Under the pieces are notes generated by a model. That model did no database searches. It saw only the letters and a program-made list of their open reading frames with translations, and was not told the DNA's origin. From Phaeobacter sp. J2-8 (GTDB lineage Bacteria; Pseudomonadota; Alphaproteobacteria; Rhodobacterales; Rhodobacteraceae): 64,000 bases of DNA. The position numbers were made by a program, and so were the translations under genes. The stretch spans positions 62,001 through 126,000 of the forward strand of contig NZ_JALIEC010000003.1 in the NCBI RefSeq assembly GCF_022867865.1. Reading direction: 5' to 3'. Shown here in pieces: positions 56,291 to 64,000 of this stretch. Position 1 is the first letter of the stretch, and each line of letters opens with the position of its first letter.

Positions 56291-57001
56291 CTACTTATTG
56301 AGGCTCGCGAGCTGTTGTGTGACCATCGCAAAACGACGGAAAGAGGGTCTTGCTGTGGTGAATTTCACATCGTCCGTTTCGCGAAGTAATGTTTTGAAAC
56401 TCTCTGTGGTATGGGTCGATCTAGCTCCAAATATCACTTCTCTTAGAACAAGGTTTGCGTCGAAATTAGCAAAAAACACTTCATTCGGCTTCGTGAGCTT
56501 TAGCTCTTTTTCTGTCTGAGAAAGCGAAAACCAATAGCGCCACTCTTCCTCGTAAGACCAATGGTTACTCTTAGTCATACGCGCAAAGTTTACCAATTGA
56601 TCCTTGTATTTGGTGTCGGCTAAATCACGTTCACTTATGGGTCGTAGTTTGTCGATATAGCGAATTTTATCAGCGTATGCGATTGATTCCCCCCGACGAA
56701 TGGGGAGGTCGAAACCCAAGCAGACACCTTTGTGATTGTTGGCATAGTGCCCCCACATGGTAGGAACCGCCCAACTTTCAGAAAATGAAATGAAGCCCTG
56801 TGACTTTGAGTAGCCGTCTATCGCCGTTTTCCAAGCCGTCCGGAATGATCGTGCCTTTTCGCTATCGCCAAAATCAAAAGGCATGAATTCGAAGATATCG
56901 TTAACATCGTTAGGAAAGGATAATTTCAAACGACGGTTTTTCACATTCTCAGCCGCCCAGTGGTCGCAGGTAAAGTGAAATAGTCTAACTGTATTTGACA
57001 T
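56291..57001 (-). CDS. DUF2971 domain-containing protein in an AT-rich islet
   Basis: DUF2971 protein of 236 residues. Family blocks seen: LFHFTCDHWAAENVKNRRLKLS, FPNDVNDIFEF, GFISFSESWAVPTMWGHYANNHKGVCLGFD and YEEEWRYWFSL. No signal peptide or membrane segment. Function unknown. The gene and its flanks (about 56.1-57.1 kb) are visibly richer in A and T than the neighbours, and codon use differs, which suggests horizontal gain. No transposase, integrase or toxin partner is adjacent. Confidence 0.88.
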   Translation of the reverse strand: MSNTVRLFHFTCDHWAAENVKNRRLKLSFPNDVNDIFEFMPFDFGDSEKARSFRTAWKTAIDGYSKSQGFISFSESWAVPTMWGHYANNHKGVCLGFDLPIRRGESIAYADKIRYIDKLRPISERDLADTKYKDQLVNFARMTKSNHWSYEEEWRYWFSLSQTEKELKLTKPNEVFFANFDANLVLREVIFGARSTHTTESFKTLLRETDDVKFTTARPSFRRFAMVTQQLASLNK

Positions 57002-57177
57002 TGAAAGGTTCGCTCAGGAATAATCACGACAGTACAACTGTTGGGCTGACGGGAACTGAAAATCAACCCTCCCATTGTTTATGTCCGCTTCGGGCTGGGA
57101 GCGGTCGTTGACCGGTCGGGCGCAAAGTCCCGCTTAACAAACATCGGCGCGCCCATGCGACGGTCCGGTTGGGGGCG

Positions 57178-57489
57178 CTACGTGCGTCCTGCCTTTTCCG
57201 TGATGCCGGACACGCCCTGACGGCGGGCCAGTTCGGCCAAAACATCGTCCAGCGCAATATCCCGTGCGGCCAGCATCACTAGCAGGTGATACAGCACATC
57301 TGCCAATTCATAGGTCAGGTTTTCGCGGTCGTTCCTGGCGGCGGCAATGATCGCTTCGATCGCCTCTTCGCCAAACTTTTCCGCGCATTTTTCCGGCCCC
57401 TTGGCCAGCAATTTCGCGGTCCAGGAGCTTTCTGGATCGGCGTCTTTGCGTGCGGCGATCACCGCCTCCAGGTCGTGTAGAACGCTCAT
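57178..57489 (-). CDS. hisE: Phosphoribosyl-ATP diphosphatase
   Basis: HisE, 103 residues, the second step of histidine synthesis. The MazG-like [41 protein letters not shown] motif supplies the metal-binding Glu and Asp residues. Free-standing, not fused to HisI. It overlaps hisF by ATGA. Confidence 0.95.
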   Translation of the reverse strand: MSVLHDLEAVIAARKDADPESSWTAKLLAKGPEKCAEKFGEEAIEAIIAAARNDRENLTYELADVLYHLLVMLAARDIALDDVLAELARRQGVSGITEKAGRT

Positions 57490-58247
57490 GACAGCCTCAT
57501 CGCGATACCTGCGTCGGCCATGTGCTGCTTGGCCTCGGCAATGGTGAAGTCGCCAAAGTGAAAGATCGAGGCCGCCAAGACCGCTGATGCGCCGCCTTTG
57601 GTCACGCCTTCGACCAGATGGTCCAAGGTGCCAACCCCGCCCGAGGCAATGACTGGCACCGACACGGCGTCGGAAATCGCCCGCGTCAGCGGAAGGTTGA
57701 ACCCGGCGCGTGTGCCGTCACGATCCATCGAGGTCAACAGGATTTCGCCCGCGCCTTTTTCTGTTACCAATTGCGCGAATTCCACCGCGTCGATGCCGGT
57801 GGGTTTGCGGCCGCCATGGGTGAAAATCTCCCATTTGCCGGGGTCCACGGTTTTGGCGTCGATGGCGCAGACAATGCATTGGCTGCCGAATTGATCCGCC
57901 GCTTCGGCGATCACATCGGGGTTGGCAACGGCCGCAGAGTTGAAGCTGACCTTGTCTGCGCCCGCGAGCAGAAGCTTGCGGACATCCGCCGCCGTGCGCA
58001 CACCGCCGCCGACGGTCAGGGGAATGAAACATTGCTCTGCGGTGCGCTGTACCACATCCATCATCACACCGCGGTTTTCATGCGTGGCATGAATGTCGAG
58101 GAAACAGAGTTCGTCCGCGCCCGCGGCGTCATAGGCGCGGGCAAATTCCACCGGGTCGCCCGCATCACGCAGGTCGACAAAGTTGACACCCTTCACCACG
58201 CGGCCATCGGCCACATCGAGACAGGGGATGATACGGGTCTTGAGCAT
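57486..58247 (-). CDS. hisF: Imidazole glycerol phosphate synthase subunit HisF
   Basis: HisF cyclase, 253 residues, TIM barrel. Catalytic Asp11 in [15 protein letters not shown]; the second Asp is in VCAIDAKT. Also [22 protein letters not shown] and [14 protein letters not shown]. It works with HisH to make imidazole glycerol phosphate and AICAR. Confidence 0.97.
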   Translation of the reverse strand: MLKTRIIPCLDVADGRVVKGVNFVDLRDAGDPVEFARAYDAAGADELCFLDIHATHENRGVMMDVVQRTAEQCFIPLTVGGGVRTAADVRKLLLAGADKVSFNSAAVANPDVIAEAADQFGSQCIVCAIDAKTVDPGKWEIFTHGGRKPTGIDAVEFAQLVTEKGAGEILLTSMDRDGTRAGFNLPLTRAISDAVSVPVIASGGVGTLDHLVEGVTKGGASAVLAASIFHFGDFTIAEAKQHMADAGIAMRLS

Positions 58248-58346
58248 ATGCGTCTCTTAATCCGCCCGGCGGTATGGGGCAAGCAAGCGATTGCATATTC
58301 GGCCATGTTGCGAAATGGTATACCAAAGCGGAATCGGAGAGGCGAT

Positions 58347-59105
58347 ATGACACCGGAATTTGCAAATTATCCCAGCCTGAACGGCAAATCGGTGATTGTC
58401 ACCGGTGGGGCGTCGGGGATCGGGGCGGCGATTGTGCGCGCCTTTGCCGAGCAGGGGGCCAAAGTCGGGTTTGTCGACCTGGATGCGACGGCGGGACAGG
58501 CGCTTGCCGCCGAGTTGGGCGGGGATGTCGCGTTTGAGGTGTGCGATCTGCGCGACATTGACGCGCTGAAAGTGGCCTTTGCCGCCCTGGCAGCTAAACT
58601 TGGTCCCGCCACGGTGCTGGTCAATAATGCCGCGCGGGACGACCGCCACGGCTGGGAAGAGGTGACACCGGAATTCTGGGATGAACGTCAAGCCACCAAC
58701 CTGCGGCACCAGTTCTTTGCCATTCAGGCCGTGGCGCCGGGAATGATTGCCGCCGGGGCCGGGTCAATCATCAATATGGGCTCTTGCAGCTGGTGGCAGA
58801 AGTTGGGGGGCATGCCCGCCTATACCACCGCCAAGGCCGCGGTGCATGGGCTGACACGTGGCATGGCGTCCGATCTTGGGCCGCATGGCATCCGGGTCAA
58901 TACCGTGGTGCCGGGATGGGTGATGACCGAACGGCAAAAGACCTTGTGGGCAACACCGGAGGCTCTGGAAAGAAATCTTGAGACGCAATGTCTTAAAGAG
59001 CTGATCGAACCGGTCTATCTGGCGCGAATGGTGCTGTTCCTGGCATCCGATGATTCCCGGATGTGCACGGCGCAGGATTTCTTTGTCGAGGCTGGCGTGG
59101 TCTAG
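58347..59105 (+). CDS. SDR family oxidoreductase
   Basis: Short-chain dehydrogenase, 252 residues. Cofactor motif VTGGASGIGAA near 18-28 with acidic FVDLD after the second strand, favouring NAD; catalytic Ser in NMGSCSWW and Tyr/Lys in YTTAKAA. The C-terminal QDFFVEAGVV is typical. Resembles sugar or polyol dehydrogenases. ATG 58347 has GGAGAGG upstream. It is an opposite-strand insertion between hisF and hisA. Confidence 0.92.
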   Translation: MTPEFANYPSLNGKSVIVTGGASGIGAAIVRAFAEQGAKVGFVDLDATAGQALAAELGGDVAFEVCDLRDIDALKVAFAALAAKLGPATVLVNNAARDDRHGWEEVTPEFWDERQATNLRHQFFAIQAVAPGMIAAGAGSIINMGSCSWWQKLGGMPAYTTAKAAVHGLTRGMASDLGPHGIRVNTVVPGWVMTERQKTLWATPEALERNLETQCLKELIEPVYLARMVLFLASDDSRMCTAQDFFVEAGVV

Positions 59106-59114
59106 CGTTTTGTG

Positions 59115-59177
59115 GTCCCGGACGTGCTCCGGGACCTCATTTCAATCTGGCAGGAGGTCCCGGATCAGGTCCGGGAC
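59115..59177. repeat. Dispersed palindrome B, twin copy
   Basis: Two 21-bp palindromes, 59115-59135 and 59157-59177 (GTCCCGGA ... TCCGGGAC), with a 21-base spacer that resembles the spacer at 32943-32968 (CTCAT-TCAAT ... AGGAGG). Between convergent SDR and hisA genes. Confidence 0.8.
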
Positions 59178-59196
59178 TGTCCAGCGCAGCACATGT

Positions 59197-59919
59197 TTAT
59201 TCTGCCAGAGTGGCCAGCGCCGTGCGCAGGTCGATCGCGCCATCATAAAGCGCACGACCAGAGATTGCACCGTTCAGCGCCGCGCCACAGTTTTTCAGCG
59301 CCACCAGATCCTCGATTGATGACACGCCACCGGATGCAATCACCGGGATCGCCACTGCATTGGCCAGCGCCGCCGTGGCGTCGATATTGGGCCCTTGCAT
59401 TGCGCCATCGCGGTTGATGTCGGTGTAGATGATCGCCGCGACGCCGGCGTCTTCGAAGCTGCGCGCCAGATCGGTGACCAGCACATCGGTTTCTTCGGCC
59501 CAGCCTTTGGTTGCGACCCGGCCATTGCGGGCGTCGATGCCGACGGCGACTTGACCGGGGAACGCCTTGGCCGCCTCTCGCACCAGTTTCGGGTTCTCGA
59601 CTGCAACGGTGCCCAAAATGACCCGCGCCAATCCCTTGGTCAGCCAGCTTTCGATGGTGGCCATGTCGCGAATGCCGCCGCCCAGTTGTGTCGGCACGGC
59701 GGTCGCGGCCAGAATTGCCTCAACCGCGCCCGCATTCACCGGTGCGCCGGCAAAGGCGCCGTTCAAATCCACCAGATGAAGCCATTCACAGCCCGCATCG
59801 ACAAAGTCCCGCGCCTGATCGGCGGGGTCGTTGTTGAACACAGTGGCCTTGTCCATATCGCCGCGCAGCAGTCGCACGGCATTGCCGTCTTTCAGGTCGA
59901 TAGCGGGGTAGAGGATCAT
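59197..59919 (-). CDS. hisA: Phosphoribosylformimino-5-aminoimidazole carboxamide ribotide isomerase
   Basis: HisA, 240 residues, TIM barrel paralogue of HisF. Catalytic Asp8 in [14 protein letters not shown]; also [29 protein letters not shown] and [14 protein letters not shown]. Homology begins at ATG 59919. Divergent from the DUF2147 genes. Confidence 0.96.
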   Translation of the reverse strand: MILYPAIDLKDGNAVRLLRGDMDKATVFNNDPADQARDFVDAGCEWLHLVDLNGAFAGAPVNAGAVEAILAATAVPTQLGGGIRDMATIESWLTKGLARVILGTVAVENPKLVREAAKAFPGQVAVGIDARNGRVATKGWAEETDVLVTDLARSFEDAGVAAIIYTDINRDGAMQGPNIDATAALANAVAIPVIASGGVSSIEDLVALKNCGAALNGAISGRALYDGAIDLRTALATLAE

Positions 59920-60057
59920 GGTTTGAGCACCCTTATGCTGCACTAGCGAAGGCGTTTTGCACGAACCGCGGCGAAATGCAACCGACCCGACGTCACGCTT
60001 GCCAGATGCGGCAATTCGCGCCCAACATCCCGGCCATCGCTCAGGGAGGAGTAATAA

Positions 60058-60444
60058 ATGAAACCAATGATGATGGCGATTGCCGCACTGGGGTTGATGG
60101 CCGGCCCGGCCTTTGCGGACTCGGCCGAAGGCGTCTGGAAAACCGAAGTCGACGATGGCAGCTATGCCCATGTCACCATTGCGCCCTGTGGCGCCAAGGT
60201 CTGTGGTGTCATCAGCCGCACCTTCAACAACAGCGGGGAATACAATTCCCCCAACAAAGGCAAGCAATTGGTGCGCGGCATGGAGCCAAAGGGCGGTGGC
60301 AAATACACCGGCAACGTCTGGCGACCGTCCAACAACAAGGTTTATGTCGGCAAGATGCAGATAAGCGGCAGCTCGCTCAAACTTTCGGGATGTGTGGCCG
60401 GCGGGCTGTTGTGCAGCTCTCAGGTCTGGACACGGGTGAAATAA
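60058..60444 (+). CDS. DUF2147 exported protein 1
   Basis: Exported DUF2147 protein, 128 residues. Signal peptide [20 protein letters not shown], then [22 protein letters not shown] and CGVISRTFN, and a beta-barrel-like C-terminus with paired cysteines ([19 protein letters not shown]). Function unknown; periplasmic. AGGGAGGAG precedes the ATG. A second family member follows 57 bases later. Confidence 0.92.
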   Translation: MKPMMMAIAALGLMAGPAFADSAEGVWKTEVDDGSYAHVTIAPCGAKVCGVISRTFNNSGEYNSPNKGKQLVRGMEPKGGGKYTGNVWRPSNNKVYVGKMQISGSSLKLSGCVAGGLLCSSQVWTRVK

Positions 60445-60500
60445 CGTACTTCAATCCACTCGGCGCAGCGGATGCGTCGTATATGGATAGGAGATCGGCC

Positions 60501-60890
60501 ATGGGCCGAATTCTGGTAACGGCGGTTTTGGCGATGACATTGGCCAAAGCCGCATCAGCGCAATCGGCCGAGGGGCTTTGGGCGTCACCGCCGGACCCCA
60601 AGGGGCAGACCGGCATTGTCCAGATCACGCCCTGTGGCGCGGCGCTTTGTGGCACCTTGATCAAGGCATTTGACCCGAACGGCCAGCCGATTGTGACGCC
60701 CAATGTGGGCAAGCAGCTGATCTGGGATATGAAGGCGGCAGGCCCGGGGCACTATGACGGGGGCCGGGTCTATGTGCCGCTGTTTGGTCGCGATTATGCC
60801 GCCACGATGCAGGTGTCCGGCACCAAACTCACGGTCAAGGGCTGTGCGGTCGGGGTCTGCAAAAGCCAGCATTGGCAACGGGCAAACTAA
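60501..60890 (+). CDS. DUF2147 exported protein 2
   Basis: Second DUF2147 protein, 129 residues, same layout as its neighbour: signal peptide MGRILVTAVLAMTLAKAASA, SAEGLWASPPDPKGQTGIV, CGAALCGTLIKAFDP and VKGCAVGVCKSQHW. Start ATG 60501 has AGGAG at 60489-60493. The pair is a tandem duplication with clear divergence. Confidence 0.9.
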   Translation: MGRILVTAVLAMTLAKAASAQSAEGLWASPPDPKGQTGIVQITPCGAALCGTLIKAFDPNGQPIVTPNVGKQLIWDMKAAGPGHYDGGRVYVPLFGRDYAATMQVSGTKLTVKGCAVGVCKSQHWQRAN

Positions 60891-60916
60891 TTTGCCGTAG
60901 CCTCAATTCGGGTGTG

Positions 60917-61555
60917 TCACGGCGCCCAGTTGAGGAAGTTTGCGATCATGCGCAGCCCGTTGGCCTGGCTTTTTTCCGGATGGAATTGCATGCCGACCAT
61001 CGTGCCGCGCCCGATCATCGCAGTCACATCGCCGGCGTAGTCAACATGGGCCAGCCGTTCCGCCGGGTTTTCCACGCGGAAATGATAGGAATGCACGAAA
61101 TAGGCATGGGTGCCGGTTTCAATCCCGGCCAGAACCGGATGCGGATGGTTGACCACCAGATCGTTCCAGCCCATGTGCGGCACTTTGAGCTTGTCGTCCT
61201 GTGGTGTGATTTTCACCACTTCGCCGCTTACCCAATCCAGCCCCGGCGTGTCTTCGTATTCGCGCCCCCAGGTGGCCATCAGCTGCATCCCGACACAGAT
61301 TCCCATGAAGGGGCGGCCTTTGACCTCGACCGCCTCGACCATGGCATCATAGAGGCCGGAATGCCCCTTCAGCTGTTTCCAGCAGGCGGGAAAGGCGCCA
61401 TCCCCGGGCAGGACGATGCGGTCGGCACGGGCCACCACATCTGCATCGCCGGTCACCACCACATCGCCGCCGTCCACTTCGGCGGCCATGCGTTGAAACG
61501 CCTTTTCGGCGGAATGCAGGTTGCCGGATTCATAGTCGATGAGGGCAGTTAGCAT
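60917..61555 (-). CDS. hisH: Imidazole glycerol phosphate synthase subunit HisH
   Basis: HisH glutamine amidotransferase, 212 residues. Triad complete: Cys87 in FMGICVGMQLM, His192 and Glu194 in GMQFHPEKSQ; the YESGNLHSAEKAF start is typical. It supplies ammonia to HisF. Confidence 0.96.
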   Translation of the reverse strand: MLTALIDYESGNLHSAEKAFQRMAAEVDGGDVVVTGDADVVARADRIVLPGDGAFPACWKQLKGHSGLYDAMVEAVEVKGRPFMGICVGMQLMATWGREYEDTPGLDWVSGEVVKITPQDDKLKVPHMGWNDLVVNHPHPVLAGIETGTHAYFVHSYHFRVENPAERLAHVDYAGDVTAMIGRGTMVGMQFHPEKSQANGLRMIANFLNWAP

Positions 61556-61570
61556 GGGGCGGCCTTTGGT

Positions 61571-62221
61571 CTATTGGTATGTGCAGATGTGCGGTGCGCA
61601 TCCGCCAAAGGCGTCGCGCAATTTCCCCGCAGGGTCAAGGGGGGCTGCCAATATGGTCAAGCACGGACAGCACCGCATCGTCCGGCGTGGGTGTGCCGCC
61701 AAATCGCCCTGACAATTCAAAAGCGCATAGCCATGCACCAGCGACCAGACCTGGGTTTCGATTTCGACCGGATCTTTGCCGGCGGGTACAAAAGGCGCAC
61801 AGGTGTCGCGCAGCACCTGATAGGCCGGGGCGGAATTCAACCGCATTTGATCAATCAGTTTTGAATTGGCCCGAAAGCTGAAGATCAGGTCATAGAGCGC
61901 GGGATTGTTGCGGGCAAACGCCAGATAGCCGCGACAGATATTGCGCAGACGGTCGCGGGGCGTTTGCGGCCCGGTGTCCGCGAAATCCAGCATGCTCTGG
62001 CGAAACCGGGCGAAACCTTCGGCGGCAATGGCCATCCGAAGCCCGTCCACCCCGTCAAAGTGATGTGCCGGGGCGGCATGTGACACACCGGCCCGCGCGG
62101 CGCATTTGCGCAGTGACAGATTATCCAACCCGCCCTCGGTCAAAAGCGCGATTCCCGCTTCGATCAACGCGGCGCGCAGGTTGCCGTGGTGGTGGCCGGT
62201 TTTGTCTGGGTGTTGGCTCAT
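61571..62221 (-). CDS. TetR/AcrR regulator with C-terminal one-base frameshift
   Basis: TetR regulator: HTH at about 15-60 (LIEAGIALLTEGGLDNLSLR, CAARAGVSHAAPAHHFDG) and a WHG-type ligand domain. As read it has 216 residues, but after LVHGYALLNCQG the frame gives an odd Cys/Pro-rich tail. Restoring one G at 61707-61709 gives GRFGGTPTPDDAVLSVLDHIGSPP and a stop at 61635, a normal 195-residue protein. It is divergent from the DUF2306 gene over an operator-rich gap and very likely represses it. Confidence 0.85.
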   Translation of the reverse strand: MSQHPDKTGHHHGNLRAALIEAGIALLTEGGLDNLSLRKCAARAGVSHAAPAHHFDGVDGLRMAIAAEGFARFRQSMLDFADTGPQTPRDRLRNICRGYLAFARNNPALYDLIFSFRANSKLIDQMRLNSAPAYQVLRDTCAPFVPAGKDPVEIETQVWSLVHGYALLNCQGDLAAHPRRTMRCCPCLTILAAPLDPAGKLRDAFGGCAPHICTYQ

Positions 62222-62241
62222 CCTGCGGGGATAGGATTGTG

Positions 62242-62304
62242 ACTTGACAGCGTCAAGTGCGGTCGAATATTGACGGTGTCAAGTTTACACTGTCAAGTTT
62301 ACAT
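62242..62304. promoter_or_regulatory. Multi-site operator for the TetR regulator
   Basis: Perfect 17-bp palindrome ACTTGACAGCGTCAAGT (62242-62258); second palindrome TTGACGGTGTCAA (62270-62282); direct repeats TGTCAAGTTTACA at 62277-62289 and 62292-62304 (15-bp period). TTGACA doubles as a -35-like element. The sites fill the 111-base gap between divergent genes. Confidence 0.75.
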
Positions 62305-62332
62305 CGACACATTTATCGCAAGGACAAAGCCC

Positions 62333-62986
62333 ATGGTCACATTCAACTTTCAAAAGATCCGAAATGCCCTGTTCTGGGGGTTGTCGATCCTTGTTGCGCT
62401 GGTTGCCTGGCGGTTCATTCCGTTGGGGGTAGAGGCGTCGATGGATTTCATGGCGCATCACATCGAACCGCGTGCCCTGGCGCTCTATGCCCATATCGGT
62501 GTTGCGCCGTTGGTGCTGTTTCTGTTGCCGTTTCAATTCAGTGTCGACCTGCGCATCCGCCGCCCAAAGCTGCACCGGTGGTTCGGGCGGATTTATGCGG
62601 TTGGCGTGCTGGTGTCGGGCGTGGCGTCGCTGCCGCTTGCGGCGCATACCTCGGGGGGGCCGGTCGCGGGGCTGGGGTTTGCTGTGCTGGCGGTGCTGTG
62701 GATGGGCGTCACGGCCCAGGCAGTGCGGCTGGCGATGCAAGGGCGTTTGGCCGCGCATCGGATCTGGATGATCCGGTCAGCTGCGCTGACCTTTGCCGGG
62801 GTGACCCTGCGGCTGGAATTGCCGCTGTTGGCGATGCCGCTGGGGATCGACCTTGGGTATCAGGTCGTGGCCTGGGCCTGCTGGATCCCAAACGCCATCC
62901 TGGCGGAATGGATGATCCGGCGAAACGTGGCCCCGTCAAAGACGGTGGCAAAACCTGTGGCAAAGACAGTGGAAGGGGCGGGGTAA
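62333..62986 (+). CDS. DUF2306 membrane protein
   Basis: Integral membrane protein of 217 residues with about six hydrophobic helices: LFWGLSILVALVAWRFIPLG, the ALYAHIGVAPLVLFLLPFQF helix, the His-containing LHRWFGRIYAVGVLVSG typical of DUF2306, and three more before a Lys/Ala tail. The conserved histidines suggest haem or metal binding, unproven. AAGGACAAAGCCC precedes ATG 62333. It is the likely target of the divergent TetR regulator. Confidence 0.85.
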   Translation: MVTFNFQKIRNALFWGLSILVALVAWRFIPLGVEASMDFMAHHIEPRALALYAHIGVAPLVLFLLPFQFSVDLRIRRPKLHRWFGRIYAVGVLVSGVASLPLAAHTSGGPVAGLGFAVLAVLWMGVTAQAVRLAMQGRLAAHRIWMIRSAALTFAGVTLRLELPLLAMPLGIDLGYQVVAWACWIPNAILAEWMIRRNVAPSKTVAKPVAKTVEGAG

Positions 62987-63008
62987 CCCGCCCAATCGGT
63001 CCCTGCCG

Positions 63009-63596
63009 TCAGAGCATGCCCTTGGTCGAGGGGATTGCGTCGGCCTTGCGCGGGTCGGTTTCCACGGCTTCGCGCAGCGCACGCGCCACGGATTTGAATG
63101 CCGCTTCCGTGATATGGTGGCTGTTGATGCCATGCAGCGCGTCGACATGCAGGGTGATGCCGCCATGGGTGCTGAGCGCTTGAAAGAACTCGCGCACCAA
63201 TTCGGTGTCGAAGCTGCCAATCTTCGGGGACGGCAAATCGACATTCCAGACCAGAAACGGCCGCGCCGACAGGTCCAGCGCCGTGCGCACCAGCGCATCA
63301 TCCATTGCCAACAGGCAGGAGCCATAGCGGCGAATGCCCTTCTTGTCGCCAAGGGCGGCGACCAGCGCCTGACCAATGGCGATGCCGGTGTCTTCGACCG
63401 TGTGATGGTCGTCGATATGCAGGTCACCGTCAGCCCGGATTGTCATGTCAATCAACGAGTGGCGCGATAATTGATCCAGCATGTGGTCAAAGAACCCGAC
63501 GCCGGTCTGATTGTCATAGCTGCCCGATCCATCGAGATCGATCGTGACATTGATTTTGGTTTCGGCGGTTTCGCGGGTGATCGTGGCTTTGCGCAT
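63009..63596 (-). CDS. hisB: Imidazoleglycerol-phosphate dehydratase
   Basis: HisB dehydratase, 195 residues, monofunctional (no phosphatase domain). Metal-binding motifs: [37 protein letters not shown] and [15 protein letters not shown]. It catalyses the manganese-dependent dehydration in histidine synthesis. Confidence 0.96.
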   Translation of the reverse strand: MRKATITRETAETKINVTIDLDGSGSYDNQTGVGFFDHMLDQLSRHSLIDMTIRADGDLHIDDHHTVEDTGIAIGQALVAALGDKKGIRRYGSCLLAMDDALVRTALDLSARPFLVWNVDLPSPKIGSFDTELVREFFQALSTHGGITLHVDALHGINSHHITEAAFKSVARALREAVETDPRKADAIPSTKGML

Positions 63597-63729
63597 CGGG
63601 GTCTTCCTGTCAGGTCAGCGCCTTATAGGCCCCGCGCCCGGGCGGGCCAAGGGGCGGGGCGATGGTTTTCGCGGCTTGTGCGTGCCGGGCCACTGTGTCA
63701 GCCTCCGCGCCAAGAGGGAGACCTGCGCC

Positions 63730-63969
63730 ATGACCACTTGTGTCTTTGTTCAAATCCGTTGCACCCCCGGCCAGACCTATAAGGTCGCGGAGGAAATCGT
63801 GCGGCATGAAATCCACTCCGAATTATATTCGACCACCGGCGATTTCGATCTTTTGCTGAAGCTTTACGTTCCCGAAGGTCAGGACGTGGGCAAATTCATC
63901 AATGACAATCTGCTGACATTGCCCGGTATTGAGCGGTCGCTTACCACGCTGACGTTCAAGGCGTTTTAA
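63730..63969 (+). CDS. Stand-alone Lrp/AsnC-type RAM domain protein
   Basis: A 79-residue RAM (ligand-binding) domain with no DNA-binding domain: VFVQIRCTPGQTYKVAEEIV, SELYSTTGDFDLLLKLYVPEG, LLTLPGIERSLTTLTFKAF. Such small proteins form decamers and sense amino acids in Lrp family members; role here unknown. Start ATG 63730. It is divergent from hisB. Confidence 0.92.
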   Translation: MTTCVFVQIRCTPGQTYKVAEEIVRHEIHSELYSTTGDFDLLLKLYVPEGQDVGKFINDNLLTLPGIERSLTTLTFKAF

Positions 63970-64000
63970 GCCGCCTTCAAGGCTGGCACTGCGGCAATGT

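Overview
This window reads as ordinary chromosome from a high-GC alphaproteobacterium of the Rhodobacterales (Roseobacter-type). The evidence is the gene content and order: dapB facing rbfA-truB-rpsO-pnp, rsmB-heparinase-purH-lspA, an interleaved hisE/hisF/hisA/hisH/hisB set, and many families typical of that order (DUF2125, DUF3035, DUF6478-like, DUF5928 glycosyltransferase, DUF1674, stand-alone RAM domain). No rRNA, tRNA, CRISPR array, prophage or insertion sequence was recognised.

Layout. 1-9.2 kb: an orphan form II-type molybdenum hydroxylase large subunit overlapping a DUF2235 hydrolase, a CoA-binding protein, the pmbA/inositol-monophosphatase pair, an OsmC protein divergent from a TetR regulator, and a secreted DUF2125 protein. 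9.3-14.9 kb: an SDR coupled to a short enoyl-CoA hydratase, an MscS channel, a flavoprotein and an MFS permease. 15.0-17.1 kb: a secreted caspase-like protease fused in one reading frame to an ABC-type polyamine-binding domain, the most unusual gene seen. 17.1-25.9 kb: xthA, a GDSL hydrolase, a thioredoxin-TPR co-chaperone, LON-domain protein, Trm112, folC, accD and lineage-specific hypotheticals. 26.3-36.4 kb: a frameshifted FadH-like flavoenzyme, LysR, HIT protein, glycosyltransferase/sulfotransferase pair, sugar kinase, nth, an AraC-AGT repair protein and an OmpA lipoprotein. 36.5-43.3 kb: FMN reductase, DUF3035 lipoprotein, lspA, purH, heparinase-like protein, rsmB, DUF1674. 43.4-51.2 kb: dapB, rbfA, phosphodiester glycosidase, truB, DUF1643, an RTX protein, rpsO, pnp. 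51.2-57.1 kb: AIM24 protein, M14-type deacylase, 1-Cys peroxiredoxin divergent from an aldehyde dehydrogenase, and an AT-rich DUF2971 islet. 57.2-64 kb: the his genes with opposite-strand genes between them.

Two dispersed intergenic repeat families occur: a CTTCTTCTG/ATATCCCGGG element (four loci) and a 21-bp GTCCCGGA/TCCGGGAC palindrome (three loci, all between convergent genes). Several rho-independent terminators, two small-RNA candidates and two palindromic operator regions are described.

Quality caution. Four genes (FadH-like, purH, pnp and a TetR regulator) each carry a single-base frameshift; adding or removing one base restores a family-typical protein with a whole number of codons in every case. 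Since pnp and purH are normally functional, sequencing indels are the likeliest explanation.
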